Assembly (NCBI GenBank): GCA_963799925.1
Contig: CAWCYZ010000001.1
Location: forward strand, 372,001 to 436,000
Direction of reading: 5' to 3'
From: DATBQN01 sp963799925
Lineage (GTDB): Bacteria > Acidobacteriota > Thermoanaerobaculia > Multivoradales > UBA5704
DNA: 64,000 nt
Below the pieces are notes generated by a model. That model worked only from the letters and a program-made list of their open reading frames with translations. It was not told the DNA's origin and did no database searches. Of this stretch, positions 19,838-34,137 are shown piece after piece (position 1 is the stretch's first letter; each line of letters opens with the position of its first letter). The translations under genes were made by a program, and so were the position numbers.

Positions 19838-20847
19838 TGCCCGCCTCCTGGAATCGCAACCGGCTGACGGCAAAGCTCGGGACGGCCGCTGCTCGCAGGT
19901 CTCCCCGCCTAGCGCTGGCGGTGCTCTGTACGTTGCTTGCATCCTTCCAACCGCTGGCCGCAGACCGCGGAAAGGAGCGCCCCCTGAAGCATCAGACCTC
20001 GTATCGCACGCTACAGATCGATGGGCTCTCCATCTTCTACCGCGAGGCCGGCCCCCAGGACGCGCCGACGCTCCTCCTGCTGCACGGGCTCCCCTCTTCG
20101 TCGCGGATGTTCGAGCCTCTCTTCTCCCGCCTCTCCGACCGCTACCATCTCGTGGCGCCCGATTACCCGGGCTTCGGACACAGCGACTGGCCGGACCCGA
20201 AGAAATTCGCCTACACGTTCGACCACTACGCGGAGATCATGAATCGCTTCACGGAAGCGCTCGGGCTCCGGCGCTACACGCTCTACATGCAGGACTACGG
20301 CGGCCCGGTGGGCTTTCGCATGGCCCTGGCGCACCCGGACCGGATCGCGGCTCTCATCGTCCAGGACGCCGTGGCGCACAACGAGGGCCTGGGAGCGAAT
20401 TGGAAGACGCGCCGGGCCTTCTGGGCCGATCGCGCCGCCAACGAAAGCGCGCTGCGCACGAATCTCCTGTCCCTGGCGACGACGCGGACGCGCCACGTCG
20501 GGAACGATCCGCACGTCGAGCGTTACGATCCGGACCTCTGGACGGACGAGCTCGCCTTCCTCAACCAGCCCGGCCAGGCGGACATCCAAAGCGACCTCTT
20601 CTACGACTACCGCACCAACGTCGACGCCTATCCCAAGTGGCAGGCCTGGATGCGCGAGAGGCAGCCGCGCCTCTTGGTGATCTGGGGCAAGTATGACCTC
20701 TCGTTCGAGCCCTCGGAGCCGGAGGCCTATCGCCGGGACGTGCCGAACGCCCAGGTTCACGTTCTCGACGCCGGTCACTTCGCCTTGGACACGGCGGCCG
20801 ACGAGATCGCCGCCCTGGTCCGGGGCTTCGTCGATGCCCCACGCTGA
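19837..20847 (+). CDS. Exported alpha/beta hydrolase (haloalkane dehalogenase/epoxide hydrolase-like)
   Basis: 336 residues with an N-terminal hydrophobic signal region (LALAVLCTLLASFQPLAA). The alpha/beta hydrolase signs are clear: LLLHGLPSSS (oxyanion loop), DYPGFGHSD, nucleophile elbow YMQDYGGPVG with Asp rather than Ser, acid in WGKYDLSF and catalytic His in DAGHFALDT. An Asp nucleophile points to dehalogenase or epoxide-hydrolase chemistry; the substrate cannot be told. The ATG at 19837 overlaps the stop of the RidA-like remnant. The gene lies between the two copies of the duplicated leader at 19565 and 20927. Confidence 0.85.
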   Translation: MPASWNRNRLTAKLGTAAARRSPRLALAVLCTLLASFQPLAADRGKERPLKHQTSYRTLQIDGLSIFYREAGPQDAPTLLLLHGLPSSSRMFEPLFSRLSDRYHLVAPDYPGFGHSDWPDPKKFAYTFDHYAEIMNRFTEALGLRRYTLYMQDYGGPVGFRMALAHPDRIAALIVQDAVAHNEGLGANWKTRRAFWADRAANESALRTNLLSLATTRTRHVGNDPHVERYDPDLWTDELAFLNQPGQADIQSDLFYDYRTNVDAYPKWQAWMRERQPRLLVIWGKYDLSFEPSEPEAYRRDVPNAQVHVLDAGHFALDTAADEIAALVRGFVDAPR

Positions 20848-20977
20848 GGGCCCGACGCGGCATGCCATGGACGGTTTCGGCTCGTAAGCTTCACGGCTCC
20901 GCGGCTTCGGGCTCGCTCTCACGCCGGTCCTTGACACCCCGCGGGCCGCGGGCCAGGATGCCGCAAAGGAGATCCCG

Positions 20978-21484
20978 ATGCCCCAACGGAACGCCGTCGC
21001 CGCGGCCCTCGTTTCGTCGCTCGTCCTCGCGACGCTCCTGCTTCCCGCCAGCCTCTCCGCCGCCGCGCCGCTCAAGGGCGTCGCCGTCAAGCTGGGAAGG
21101 AATCCCGGCGGCGGCGCCGCCGCTCGCACCTTCACCCCCGACAGCGATGGCAGGATCGACTTCGGCGTCCTGCCCGCGGGCTCGTACTATGTGATGCTGC
21201 TGCCCGCCCAGCGGGATCCGCGCTCGCCGGCCACCGAGCGGCTGAGAGAGGCGCCGGTCGCCGACCTCCAGACGGCCTCGGTCACCATCGACGGCGCGGT
21301 GGGCGGACCGGTCAAGGTGGACTGGGACTTCGAGAAGGGCAAGGCATTCGATCCGAGCGCACCGGCCACGGAGCGGGTGGCCGCGGAGGCCGGGAAAGAT
21401 CGCATCGTCTTCGAATCCGACGGCCAGCACCACGCGCTGTTCGCGACAGTCGTCAAGTCGAAATCGAACATGGCCAACAATTGA
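20978..21484 (+). CDS. Small secreted hypothetical protein
   Basis: 168 residues with a signal peptide (VSSLVLATLLLPASLSAAA) and an AAAGGAG ribosome site 7 bases before the ATG. The mature part (GRIDFGVLPAGSYYVML) resembles a short prealbumin/carboxypeptidase-regulatory-like beta sandwich. Function unknown. A deleted copy lies 1.36 kb upstream, on the other side of the hydrolase gene. Confidence 0.8.
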   Translation: MPQRNAVAAALVSSLVLATLLLPASLSAAAPLKGVAVKLGRNPGGGAAARTFTPDSDGRIDFGVLPAGSYYVMLLPAQRDPRSPATERLREAPVADLQTASVTIDGAVGGPVKVDWDFEKGKAFDPSAPATERVAAEAGKDRIVFESDGQHHALFATVVKSKSNMANN

Positions 21485-21519
21485 GCGCCGTGGGGCGGTC
21501 GAGGTCGGCCGGTTTGTCC

Positions 21520-22350
21520 AAACCGCTCTGGGTTTAGCCAAACCCGCGCCGGGTTAGCGCCACCCTCCCGCGGCGCGAGCATGCCGAGAGGCGGCATGGA
21601 CAAGCCGCGTGGCGGCACGCTCGCACCGCGGGAGGGTTTGGCCAAACCCGGTGAGGTTTCCTGGCTGCCGGGCGCCGGCGCGCCCGTCTCTCGGCGCGGC
21701 AGCGCCGTACTGAGGCTTGGAACCGCCATGCCACGGCGCGGCGGCGCCAAGCCGCGTGCCGGTTTGGCGGTGCCGCCTGGTGGCGGGGCGAAGACCGCGC
21801 GCGGTTTGGCCATGCCGCCGCGCGGCACCGCGCGGACGCCGCGGCGCATCGGGGAGACGCCGCGTGGCGTCGTGATGCCGCGAGAAGATCTCGTCGCGAG
21901 CGGTGCCGGTTTGCCGATGCGCTGGCATGGCATGGCCTCGCCGGCAGACCCGTTGACCAAGGCGCCGCTCGCCTTCACCATGCCGCCAGGCGGCAGCGGC
22001 ACGGCGCCGCGGCACGGCGCGAAGTCGTTCCCGCACGGCGAAATCACCTCCCCGACCCACGAAATCTCCTTCCCGCCGACGCGGAGACACCTCCGGCGCG
22101 CGCGATCTCACAACTTGGGGACGGAGATCGAAAGAAGGGGGACGGGAAGACGCGACCATGTGGCCCAGAGGTAAATCATCGGGACGCGGCGATGAAATCC
22201 CGGGACGGAAATCGCGACCGCGCCGCGCCGGAGACGAGCTGGCGCGAGCGGAAGACGAAATTCCGGGACGCGGCAGTGAGATGTCGGGACCGGGAATCGA
22301 GATTCGGGAACGAGAAGGCTACGACGGCGCGTCAGGACCCGGCTCTGGCC
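21520..22350. repeat. Gene-free array of degenerate 21-27 bp repeats
   Basis: The stretch between two genes is built from short imperfect repeats in both orientations. In 21520-22010 the units combine GGTTTGGCCAAACC palindromes with GCCATGCCGCGGCGCGGC-like blocks at about 27 bp spacing. In 22020-22345 the unit is about 21 bp, GGGACGCGGCGATGAAATCC and variants, inverted in the first third. An inverted repeat pairs 21564-21582 with 21621-21639. The open frames on both strands encode only Pro/Gly/Arg repeats and are unlikely to be genes. Confidence 0.6.
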
Positions 22351-22405
22351 GGCTTTCCATCAGCTCGGAGAGCCGGAAGCTGTGGGCGCGGCGGATCGCC
22401 TTACT

Positions 22406-23374
22406 TCACGCCCCGCGGTTCCGGTCGTAGATGAGCTTCAATCCGACCAGGGTCAGCAGGGGATCGACCTCGCGGATGTAGCGGGAGCCGGCGGCGATCA
22501 GGTCGGCTTGGCCGCCGGTCGCTACGACGGTCTTGAGGTTGGGGATCTCGGCCATCAGGCGCTCCAGGATGCCGTCGACGAGGCCGATGTAGCCGTAGTA
22601 GATGCCGGCCTGCATGGCTCCCGCGGTGTTGCGCCCGATGAGCTCGGTGGGCTTCCTCACGTCCACCCGGTAGAGGCGCGAGGCGTGGGCGAAGAGGGCC
22701 TCGGCCGAGATGGTGATGCCGGGCGCGATGATGCCGCCGGCGTACTCTCCCGCGGCGTTGACGACGTCGAAGGTGGTCGCGGTGCCGAAGTCGACCACCA
22801 CCACCGGCGCGCCGTAGCGCTCGCGCGCCGCCACCGAGTTGACGATGCGGTCCGCCCCCACCTCGCTCGGGTTGTCGTAGCGGATCGGCATGCCGGTCTT
22901 GACGCCGGGCTCGATGAAGAGCGGCTTCCGGCCGAAGTAGCGGCGGGCCATCTGGTCGAGCGTCAGGTGGAGCGGCGGCACCACCGAGGAGATGACGACC
23001 GCCTCGGCCTCGCGCGGGTCGATGCCGAAGCGCGCGAAGAGCGGCAGGAGGAGCGCGCCGTACTCGTCGGCGGTGCGCTCGGTGTCGGTCGACAGGCGGA
23101 AGCTCTCGATCAGCTCCTCCTGGCGCTCGACGCCGGCGGCTCCCGCGGCCTCGCGCTCTTGATCCTGGCCCGCCTGGCGGCCCGTCTCCCGCCCCGCCTC
23201 CCGTCCGGCATCCCGGTTCGTCGCGTCTCCGGTATCCCGCCCCGATTCTCCTCCGGCTTCCCGCCCGAGATCTCGCTCGAGATCCCGGTACACGCCGAAG
23301 ACGGTGTTGGTGTTGCCGACGTCGACCAGGACCAGCGGGCCGCGCGCCGCGGCCGGCCTGCTCTTCGTCTTCAT
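22406..23374 (-). CDS. coaX: Type III pantothenate kinase with a repetitive insertion
   Basis: Phosphorylates pantothenate, the first step of CoA synthesis. Family motifs are intact: DVGNTNTVFGVY (ATP site), STDTERTADEYG, PSEVGADRIVN, VVDFGTATTFDVV and GGIIAPG. The ATG at 23374 overlaps the TGA of birA (ATGA). At 322 residues it is about 60 longer than usual; the excess is a hydrophilic GRE/GRD/GRQ repeat tract at about residues 34-80 (23140-23270), inserted between beta strands of the N-terminal domain and built from 12-bp DNA repeats. It otherwise looks functional. Confidence 0.95.
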   Translation of the reverse strand: MKTKSRPAAARGPLVLVDVGNTNTVFGVYRDLERDLGREAGGESGRDTGDATNRDAGREAGRETGRQAGQDQEREAAGAAGVERQEELIESFRLSTDTERTADEYGALLLPLFARFGIDPREAEAVVISSVVPPLHLTLDQMARRYFGRKPLFIEPGVKTGMPIRYDNPSEVGADRIVNSVAARERYGAPVVVVDFGTATTFDVVNAAGEYAGGIIAPGITISAEALFAHASRLYRVDVRKPTELIGRNTAGAMQAGIYYGYIGLVDGILERLMAEIPNLKTVVATGGQADLIAAGSRYIREVDPLLTLVGLKLIYDRNRGA

Positions 23375-24225
23375 GGCGCCCCCTCCTCTGCTCCCGCGGC
23401 GGCCTCGATCACCTCGCCCGCGGCGAGGCGGAGCTCGCCGCCGCCGTCGCGCGCCAGGATCAGGTGGCCGCGCTCGTCGAAGCCGGCGAAGCGGCCCTCG
23501 ACGGTCTCCTCGCCGGCGCGCGCGACGATGCGGTCGCCCGGCCGGTGGACCGAGCGCTCGCGGTAGGCGGCGGCGGCGTACGCCTCGTCGCCGAGGTGCG
23601 CCAGCTCGCGCTCGACGGCGCCGACCAGCTCCCAGGCGAGGCGGGGCAGGCTGACGGCGCCCTCGTGCCGGCCGGCGAGCGCCAGCGAGGTGGCCCGCTC
23701 GATCGGCAGCTCGGCGGCCGACTGGCCGTGGTTGACGCCGAAGCCCACGATCGCCATGGCGCAGGTGCCGGGCTGCACCATCGACTCGATCAGGATGCCG
23801 CCGATCTTCCGGCCGTCGACCATCAGGTCGTTCGGCCACTTGAGCCCGCAGGGGACCGGCAGGTGCGGGGCGAGCCCGCGGCAGAGGCCGACGCCCACCA
23901 GGAGCGGCAGGGTGGCGAGCGCCGGCGACCGGCGCCCCGGTCGCCCCGATTTCCCCGGTCGACAGGGCGCGACAGGGTGGCGTAGACGCCCTTCCCCGCC
24001 GGCGACGACCAGCTCCGCCCCAGGCGGCCGCGGCCGCCGGTCTGCTCGTAGGCGAGGAAGAGCGCCTCCGGCACGCTCTGGCACTCGCGGTGGTAGTCGG
24101 CGGCGACCGCGCGGGCGAGGAGGTTGGTCGACTCGACCCGCTCCACGACGACGAGGTTCTCCGGCCCGCGCCCGCCCGCCGGCGGCCGCAGCGCCAGGAT
24201 CTCGCGGAGGTAGGCGGGGAAATCC

Positions 24226-26913
<2,688 letters not shown>

Positions 26914-26957
26914 CTCGCTCGCCGGGTCGCTCAACCGGGTGCCTGTCCTTTCCTGAG

Positions 26958-27004
26958 GTGGATCCTGATGTGGATCCGGATATGGATCCTGAATGGATCC
27001 TGAC
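26958..27004. repeat. Four 12-bp direct repeats before valS
   Basis: The units GTGGATCCTGAT, GTGGATCCGGAT, ATGGATCCTGAA and TGGATCCTGAC follow each other without gaps in the leader between the response regulator and valS. Each contains the palindrome GGATCC. They could be a simple expansion or leader structure; no T-box is recognisable. Confidence 0.75.
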
Positions 27005-27095
27005 GCTGGGCTCGTGAATGCGGCCGCCGGGGCCGGGCCGGCAGGCCGGCCGGAGCCGTGCGCGGCGAGCGCCGCGGCCGCTTGAGGGGGAGATC

Positions 27096-28392
27096 CTACT
27101 CGACCTGGCTCTCGAGCTCGCGCAGGCGGTCCTTGATGACCAGCTCGGCCATGTCCGGGATGACCTCCCAGGCGACGTCCCGGACGGCCTTGTCGCCGAG
27201 CAGCTCGACGACGCGGCGGGCGATGCGGTCGACCTCCTCCTCGGAGAGCTGCGCCAGGGAGAGCTGCGCCGGCACCGTGGCGGCGCCCAGCGCGATCGGC
27301 TGGGAGACCGGCTGAGAGATCGGCTGGATCGGCGACGCCATGAAGGCCGCCGACGACGGCTCGCCGGGGGCGACCGGCGCCGGCACCGGCAGGTCGTGCC
27401 GCTCCTCGGCCCGGTGGACGTGCTCCTCGATCTCGGCGAGGCCGGCGGTCAGCGGCGCGCTGCCGGCCGGCACTCCCGTCCGCTCCTCGGCGCTCGTCTC
27501 GAACGGCGCGGCGGGCGCAAAGGCCGCGGCCGAGTCGGCCGGCGCGGGGAGGATGTCCGCGGCGGTGGCGCCCGGCCAGGCATCCGGCTGAGCGTCCGCC
27601 CGACTGTCCGAACGATCGTCCGCCTGACCGTCCGCCTGAGCTCCGAGGTCGAACGGCTCGTCGTGGAGGAGCGAATCGTCGAGGCCCAGCGCGTCGCTGG
27701 TGTCCTCGAGGTCGAAGGTCGGCTCCTCCACCCGGCCGAAGCGCGCGGTGTCCGCCCAGTCGAAGCCCGCCGAGCGGCCGGCGGCGGCGGAGTCCGCCCG
27801 CGGTCGCGGCGGCCGGCGCGGCCGGCATGGCCGGAGCCGCGGGAGCGGCGAACGGCGAGACGGCGGGCGGCGGCGCGGCGAAGGCCGCCGGCGCGGGCTC
27901 CGGCTCGAGCTCGAAGCTCCCCCAGGCCGCCTCCCCCGGCTCGCCGTCGGCGGCAGCCGCCGAGGCCGGCGCCGGCGGCGCCGCGGCCGCTGTCGGCGAC
28001 GCGGCGGGCGCTGTCGGCGATGCCGCGGGCGCGCGATCGAGGAGCTGCTGGACGAGCGACAGGAGCTCCTGGGAGTCGAACGGCTTCTTGAGGTGGGCGT
28101 CGGCGCCGGCGGCGCGCGCCTCCCCCTCGTCGAAGGGCTCGAAGGTGCCGACCAGGAGGAGCACCGGCAGGCCCGGGCGCGCGGCCTTGGCGCGGCGGCA
28201 GACCTCGTAGCCGTTGGCGCCGGGCATGTGCACGTCGGCGATGACCAGATCGGGCTGGACGTCGGACAGCCTGGCGAGCGCCTCGTCGCCGTTGCTGACC
28301 GCGGTGACGGCGAAGTCCTCGTCCATGAAGGTCAGCTCGATGACCTTCTGGATGGTCACACTGTCGTCGGCGAGCAGGATGCGTCGGCTCAT
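27096..28392 (-). CDS. Response regulator with long linker and C-terminal helical domain, one frameshift
   Basis: The N-terminal receiver domain is complete: LADDSVT acidic pair, phospho-acceptor Asp53 in VIADVHMPG, and HLKKPF. A 200-residue Ala/Pro/Asp-rich linker follows, partly made of 12-bp repeats (QADGQADDRSDSRADAQPD). The C-terminus, LSEEEVDRIARRVVELLGDK then VAWEVIPDMAELVIKDRL, is a helical module seen on receiver proteins of Acidobacteriota and Myxococcota; it is not a DNA-binding domain I know. The frame changes near 27790-27810. A GGAGGG site precedes the ATG. Confidence 0.85.
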
Positions 28393-28422
28393 GAACCCTC
28401 CGGATTGTTCTTCAGAGAAGCT

Positions 28423-28452
28423 ACGCTAACACCGCCGGCGGCGCAACGTCAA
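28423..28452 (-). promoter_or_regulatory. Probable sigma-70-type promoter of the response regulator
   Basis: On the minus strand TTGACG (28452-28447) is followed after 18 bp by TAGCGT (28428-28423), 31 bp before the ATG. A ribosome site lies between. Confidence 0.5.
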
Positions 28453-28529
28453 AACTTTGTCGCCACGGGGGTTAGGCGCCGGACGGGAAGGCGGGGCCGG
28501 ACCTCGCCCCCGCCGCCGCACCCCCGCGG

Positions 28530-28949
28530 TCAGGCCGCCGCGAAGCGGTCCCGGAGGTAGCGGACGATGTCCTTGGTGGAGGTGCCGGGCAGGAAGATGG
28601 CGTCGACGCCGGCGCGCTTCAGGCCGTCCATGTCCTGCTCGGGGATGATGCCGCCGGCGAAGACCAGGATGTCGCCGCCGCCCTGCTCGCGCAGCCGCCG
28701 CGTCACCTCGGGGAGCAGGCTGTTGTGGGCGCCGGAGAGGATCGAGAGGCCCACCGCGTCGACGTCCTCCTGGATGGCGGCGGTGGCGATCTGCTCCGCC
28801 GTCTGGCGCAGGCCCGTGTAGATCACCTCGTGCCCGGCGTCGCGCAGCGCCCGCGCCACCACCTTGGCGCCGCGGTCGTGCCCGTCGAGCCCCGGCTTCG
28901 CGATCAGGATGCGGAGCCGTCTCGCCTGCTTCTCCTCGCTGTCCCCCAT
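28530..28949 (-). CDS. Methylmalonyl-CoA mutase small (B12-binding) subunit
   Basis: 139 residues forming a stand-alone cobalamin-binding domain: KPGLDGHDRGAKVVARAL (DxHxxG base-off His loop), LSILSGAHNSL and FAGGIIPEQD. It completes the acyl-CoA mutase whose large catalytic subunit is encoded at 36598-38341, 7.6 kb away on the same strand. A TACAAT box lies 9 bases before the ATG and there is no clear ribosome site. Confidence 0.93.
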   Translation of the reverse strand: MGDSEEKQARRLRILIAKPGLDGHDRGAKVVARALRDAGHEVIYTGLRQTAEQIATAAIQEDVDAVGLSILSGAHNSLLPEVTRRLREQGGGDILVFAGGIIPEQDMDGLKRAGVDAIFLPGTSTKDIVRYLRDRFAAA

Positions 28950-29281
28950 GCGGCGCGGATTGTAGCAGAGCGCCGGCGGGCCGCCGGCCCTTGTGCCGGC
29001 CGGCCGCCTGTGCTCTGCTCGCCCTGCATCCTCAAGCGAGAGAGCGGGAAGCGCCGCCGCGGAGCGCCTGGCCCGATGTCGGTTGTCGGGTTATGTCGCC
29101 GATGTCGGGCTATGTCGCGGCGTAGGTCCCGCGGGTGTCCGCTGACGTCCGACAGCGCGGCGCCCGCCGCCCTGCCGGGGGTGCTCGCCGTGGCACCGCC
29201 CGTGCACTGGGGGTCCGCGACGACCCGAGCCGATTTGCCGCCGCCGATCGAGGCCGGCGGCCGAACCCGAGAGGAGGAGGT
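28950..29281. other. Intergenic stretch between divergent genes
   Basis: 332 bp with no credible gene. It holds a TACAAT box (28959-28964, minus) for the mutase subunit, a GC-rich hairpin region at 28973-29006, and a near repeat GATGTCGG..GGxTATGTCGC at about 29075-29120. The + strand gene starts after a GAGGAGGAGG site. Confidence 0.5.
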
Positions 29282-29752
29282 ATGTCCAAGCCCCCCCGCC
29301 GCTTCATGCCCGTCATGCTCCCCGTCACCATCCGCTTCGACAAGGCGGCGACCCCCCCGTTCACGTTCGAGGGGATGGACGACCAGAACCAGCTCACCGT
29401 CAAGAGCGGCATGGCGACCATCGTCCTCCAGCTGCAGCCCGCCGTCGGCCAGACGCTCGTCTATCACGAGATGCCGATCACCTGGGGCGGCGGCCAGGAG
29501 CCCGCCTGCATGAGCGTGCGGCGCGAGTCCGACACCCAGGTGACGATCGTCAACTACAACACCAACATGGGGACGGAGGACCTCCGCTTCGACTTCGAGG
29601 TCAGCGTCTGGAGCGACGGGATCGGCTACATGTCGCAGGACCCGACGATCCTGAACGCCGAGGTGCCGCCGACGACCCCCGACTGCGACGAGGACGAGGG
29701 CGAGGACGAGGGCCGGCACGTCAAGCGCGGCGCGGCCTTGCGTGCCGTCTGA
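29282..29752 (+). CDS. Hypothetical protein with acidic tail
   Basis: 156 residues. The ATG at 29282 is chosen because GAGGAGGAGGT lies just upstream; an earlier in-frame start has no such site. The product (RRFMPVMLPVTIRFDK, NYNTNMGTEDLRFDFEV) looks like an all-beta domain and ends in a DEDEGEDEG tract. No signal peptide. I do not recognise the family. Its 3' end overlaps the convergent kinase gene by 32 bp. Confidence 0.75.
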   Translation: MSKPPRRFMPVMLPVTIRFDKAATPPFTFEGMDDQNQLTVKSGMATIVLQLQPAVGQTLVYHEMPITWGGGQEPACMSVRRESDTQVTIVNYNTNMGTEDLRFDFEVSVWSDGIGYMSQDPTILNAEVPPTTPDCDEDEGEDEGRHVKRGAALRAV

Positions 29753-32446
29753 GGCTCTCCTGGAAATCGGGTAGGGCGCGCAGGGGATCGAACCAGGGCA
29801 GGCCGAGCCACACCGGCTCGACGCCGCGCGCCAGCGCCCGGTCGGCGTTGGCGAGCGCCGACGACTGGTCGCCGATGAGGGTGTCGACGAGCGCCGCCTC
29901 CTCGGCCGCCTGGGCGTTGTCCGGCGCGAGGCGGAGCACCTGCTGGACGGCGTCGGCCGCCTCGCGCCGCCGCCCGAGGTGGGCGAGCGCCTGGGCGCGC
30001 GCCGACTGGAGCTGCCAGGAGGCCGCCGCGGGGTCGGTCGAGGCGAGCTCCAGCACCCGCCGGTAGAGCGCCTCGGCGGCCGGCCGGTCGCCGCCGAGGA
30101 GGGTCGCGTCGGCGAGGTTCAGGAGGTTGAACGGGTTGGCGGGCTCGAGGTCGCGGGCCTGCCGGAAGCGCGCCGCGGCCTCCGGGTAGCGGCGCAGCAG
30201 CAGGTAGGCGAGCCCGAGGTTGCCGAGCTCGGTGACGTGCGGCGCCCGCGCCACCAGGCGGGTGTAGAGCGCCGCCGCGGTCGCCGGGTTGCCGGAGAGC
30301 AGCTCGATCTGGGCGAGGAGCGTCTCGCCCGCGTAGAGGCCGGGCGAGCGGCGCAGCAGCTCGCGCACGTCGCGCCGCGCGGCGTCGCTCTCGCCCAACC
30401 CGTACTCCAGGATCGCCAGGTGGTCGAGATAGCTCCACGACGGCCGCCGCGCCACCGCCCGGCGCATGAGGGCGAGAGCGTTGCGGGAGTCGCCGCGCCG
30501 CGCCAGCAGGCGGGCGCGGAGCACCAGCGTCGCCGGGTCGCCCGGCTGCAGCCGCTCGAGCTCGGCGAGCGCCCCCTCGGCGCGGTCGAGCTGGCCGCCG
30601 GCCATCGCCAGGTCGACCAGGGCGACCCGCGGCCGGGGGTCGGCGGGGGCGATCCGGCGCGCCCGCGCCAGGGCGGCGAAGGCGCGCGCCAGGTCGTCGG
30701 GGTCGCGCCGCTCGGCGAAGCGCAGGCGGCGCAGGCCCGCCTCGAGGACGAAGCCCTCGACGAAGCGCGGCGAGCTCTCCTCGAGCGCCGCGAGGCGGGG
30801 AGGAGCTCGCCCGGCGGCCGGCTCTGGGCGATCGACTCGCCGCGCAGCCGCAGGAACTCCTTGTAGTCCGCCGGGCGGACGTCGAGGCCGGCGGCGCCCG
30901 GCCGCGCGCGGCGCGCGGCATAGCCGTGGCGCAGGTGGCTGGCGACCTCGCCGGCGAGGAGGTAGGGGTCGCCGGTCGGCGCCTCGAAGCTCTCGGTCCA
31001 GAGGAGCCGGCCGTCTTTGCCCGCGACGCGGGAGAGGCCCACCCGGCAGGCGGCGGGGTCGCAGTCGAGCCGCGCGGTGACCACCTCGTCGGCGGCGACC
31101 GAGCGGGCGAGGGCGAGCGGCGTGCCGGCGACCGGATCGACCTGCTCGGCGGCGAGCGGCGAGACGCCGTCGAGGGCGAGCAGGGTCTCGAGGAGCGAGT
31201 CGCGGAGGCCGGCGGCCATGAGGTCGGTGTCGGGGCCGGCGGCGGTGCCGGCGCCGAGCGCCGGCTTGGGCACCGCGACGGTGAGGAGCGGCGCCGGCCG
31301 GCGCAGCCAGACGGCGAGGACGGCCGCCGCGAGCAGCGCCGCGGCGAGGCCGGCGACGAGCTTGCGGCGGCGGCGGCGGTGCTGCCGGCGGTCCCGGCCA
31401 TGGTCCAGGTCATGGCCCCAGTCAAATCCGGCGCCGCTCGGGTCCGGCGCCGGGGCCGCGTCCCGGCCGTCCTCCCGCCGCCGGCCGCCGCCGGCGAGGA
31501 CCGGGGCGCGCCCGCCGACGACCGTCGGCAGCCCGTCGTCGCCGGCCGGCCCCGCCGTCCCCAGCGCCAATGTCCCCAGCGTCGCCGCCGCGAACGGCAG
31601 GTGGCCGCCGGCCGCCGCGGCGAGCCGCGCCAGCGCCGCCGCCGTCTCGTCGGCGCTCTGCGGGCGGCGCGCCGGGTCCTTCTCGAGCAGGCGGTCGATC
31701 AGCGCCGAGAGCGGCGCCGGCAGCTCCGGCCGCGCGATGGAGGCCGGCAGCTGGCGCGCCGCGCAGACGTTGCTCAGGGTGTCGAGGACGGTGGCGGCGA
31801 GGAACGGCGGGCGGCCGGTCGCCATCTCGTAGAGGAGGGCGCCGAAGGAGAAGAGGTCCGAGCGGTGGTCGACCGCCAGGCCGCGCGCCTGCTCGGGCGA
31901 CATCGAGCTGTAGGTGCCGACGACGGCGCCGGCGACCGAGATCGACATCTCGTCCTCCGGGCGGCGCAGCCGCTTGGCGACCCCGAAGTCGAGGATCTTG
32001 GCGTGCCCCGCCTCGGTGACCATCACGTTCTCGGCCTTGAGGTCGCGGTGGACGATGCCGCGCGCGTGGGCGGCGGCCAGCCCGCCGGCGATCTCCTGGC
32101 CGAGGCAGAGGACGCGGTCGAGCGGCAGCGGCCCGCCGGCGAGGTGGCGCGCCAGCGTCACCCCGGCGACGTACTCCATCACCAGGGCGTCGCCCTCGGC
32201 GGTCGCCACCAGGTCGTGGATCTGGACGATCGCCGGGTGGGAGAGCGAGGCGGCGGTGCGCGCCTCGCGGCGGAAGCGCTCGCGGGCGCGCTCGTCCTCG
32301 GCGGCCTCGCGGCGGATCAGCTTGACGGCGACCTGGCGGTCGAGCCGCTCGTCGTAGGCGCGGTAGACCTCGCCCATGCCGCCGGCGCCGAGCCGGCCCT
32401 CGACCTGATAGGGACCGATGGTGTGGGATCGCGGGTTATCGCCCAT
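29721..32446 (-). CDS. PknB-type Ser/Thr kinase with transmembrane segment and TPR sensor region, one frameshift
   Basis: N-terminal kinase domain with GAGGMGEV (G loop), VAVKLI (Lys), GIVHRDLKAENV (catalytic loop), DFGVAK and SPEQARG. A single membrane helix (KLVAGLAAALLAAAVLAVWL) separates it from an external part with a nucleotide-cyclase-regulator-like section and then many TPR units (for example AEALYRRVLELASTDPAAAS). One C is missing from a C run near 30798; restoring it joins the TPR half, ending at 29721. It starts 12 bp after the sigma-54 activator, so the two probably form one signalling operon. Confidence 0.93.
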
Positions 32447-32458
32447 GCGGCGGCCGGG

Positions 32459-34090
<1,632 letters not shown>

Positions 34091-34097
34091 GGAAGGC

Positions 34098-34126
34098 AAT
34101 CTAGCAAGGGCTGCGAGAGGGGGCAA
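34098..34126 (-). promoter_or_regulatory. Sigma-70-type promoter, probably leaderless
   Basis: Minus strand TTGCCC (34126-34121), 17 bp spacer, TAGATT (34103-34098). The GTG start follows after 7 bases, so transcription should begin at or next to the start codon. Confidence 0.55.
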
Positions 34127-34137
34127 GCGGGGCCGGG

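Noticed and set aside
21187..22174. Overlapping open frames of 286 and 197 codons on opposite strands rich in Pro/Gly/Arg
   Set aside because: They are translations of the degenerate repeats and have no ribosome sites or conserved domain.
26914..27095. T-box leader before valS
   Set aside because: No T-box consensus or specifier stem was recognisable; the leader is dominated by 12-bp repeats.
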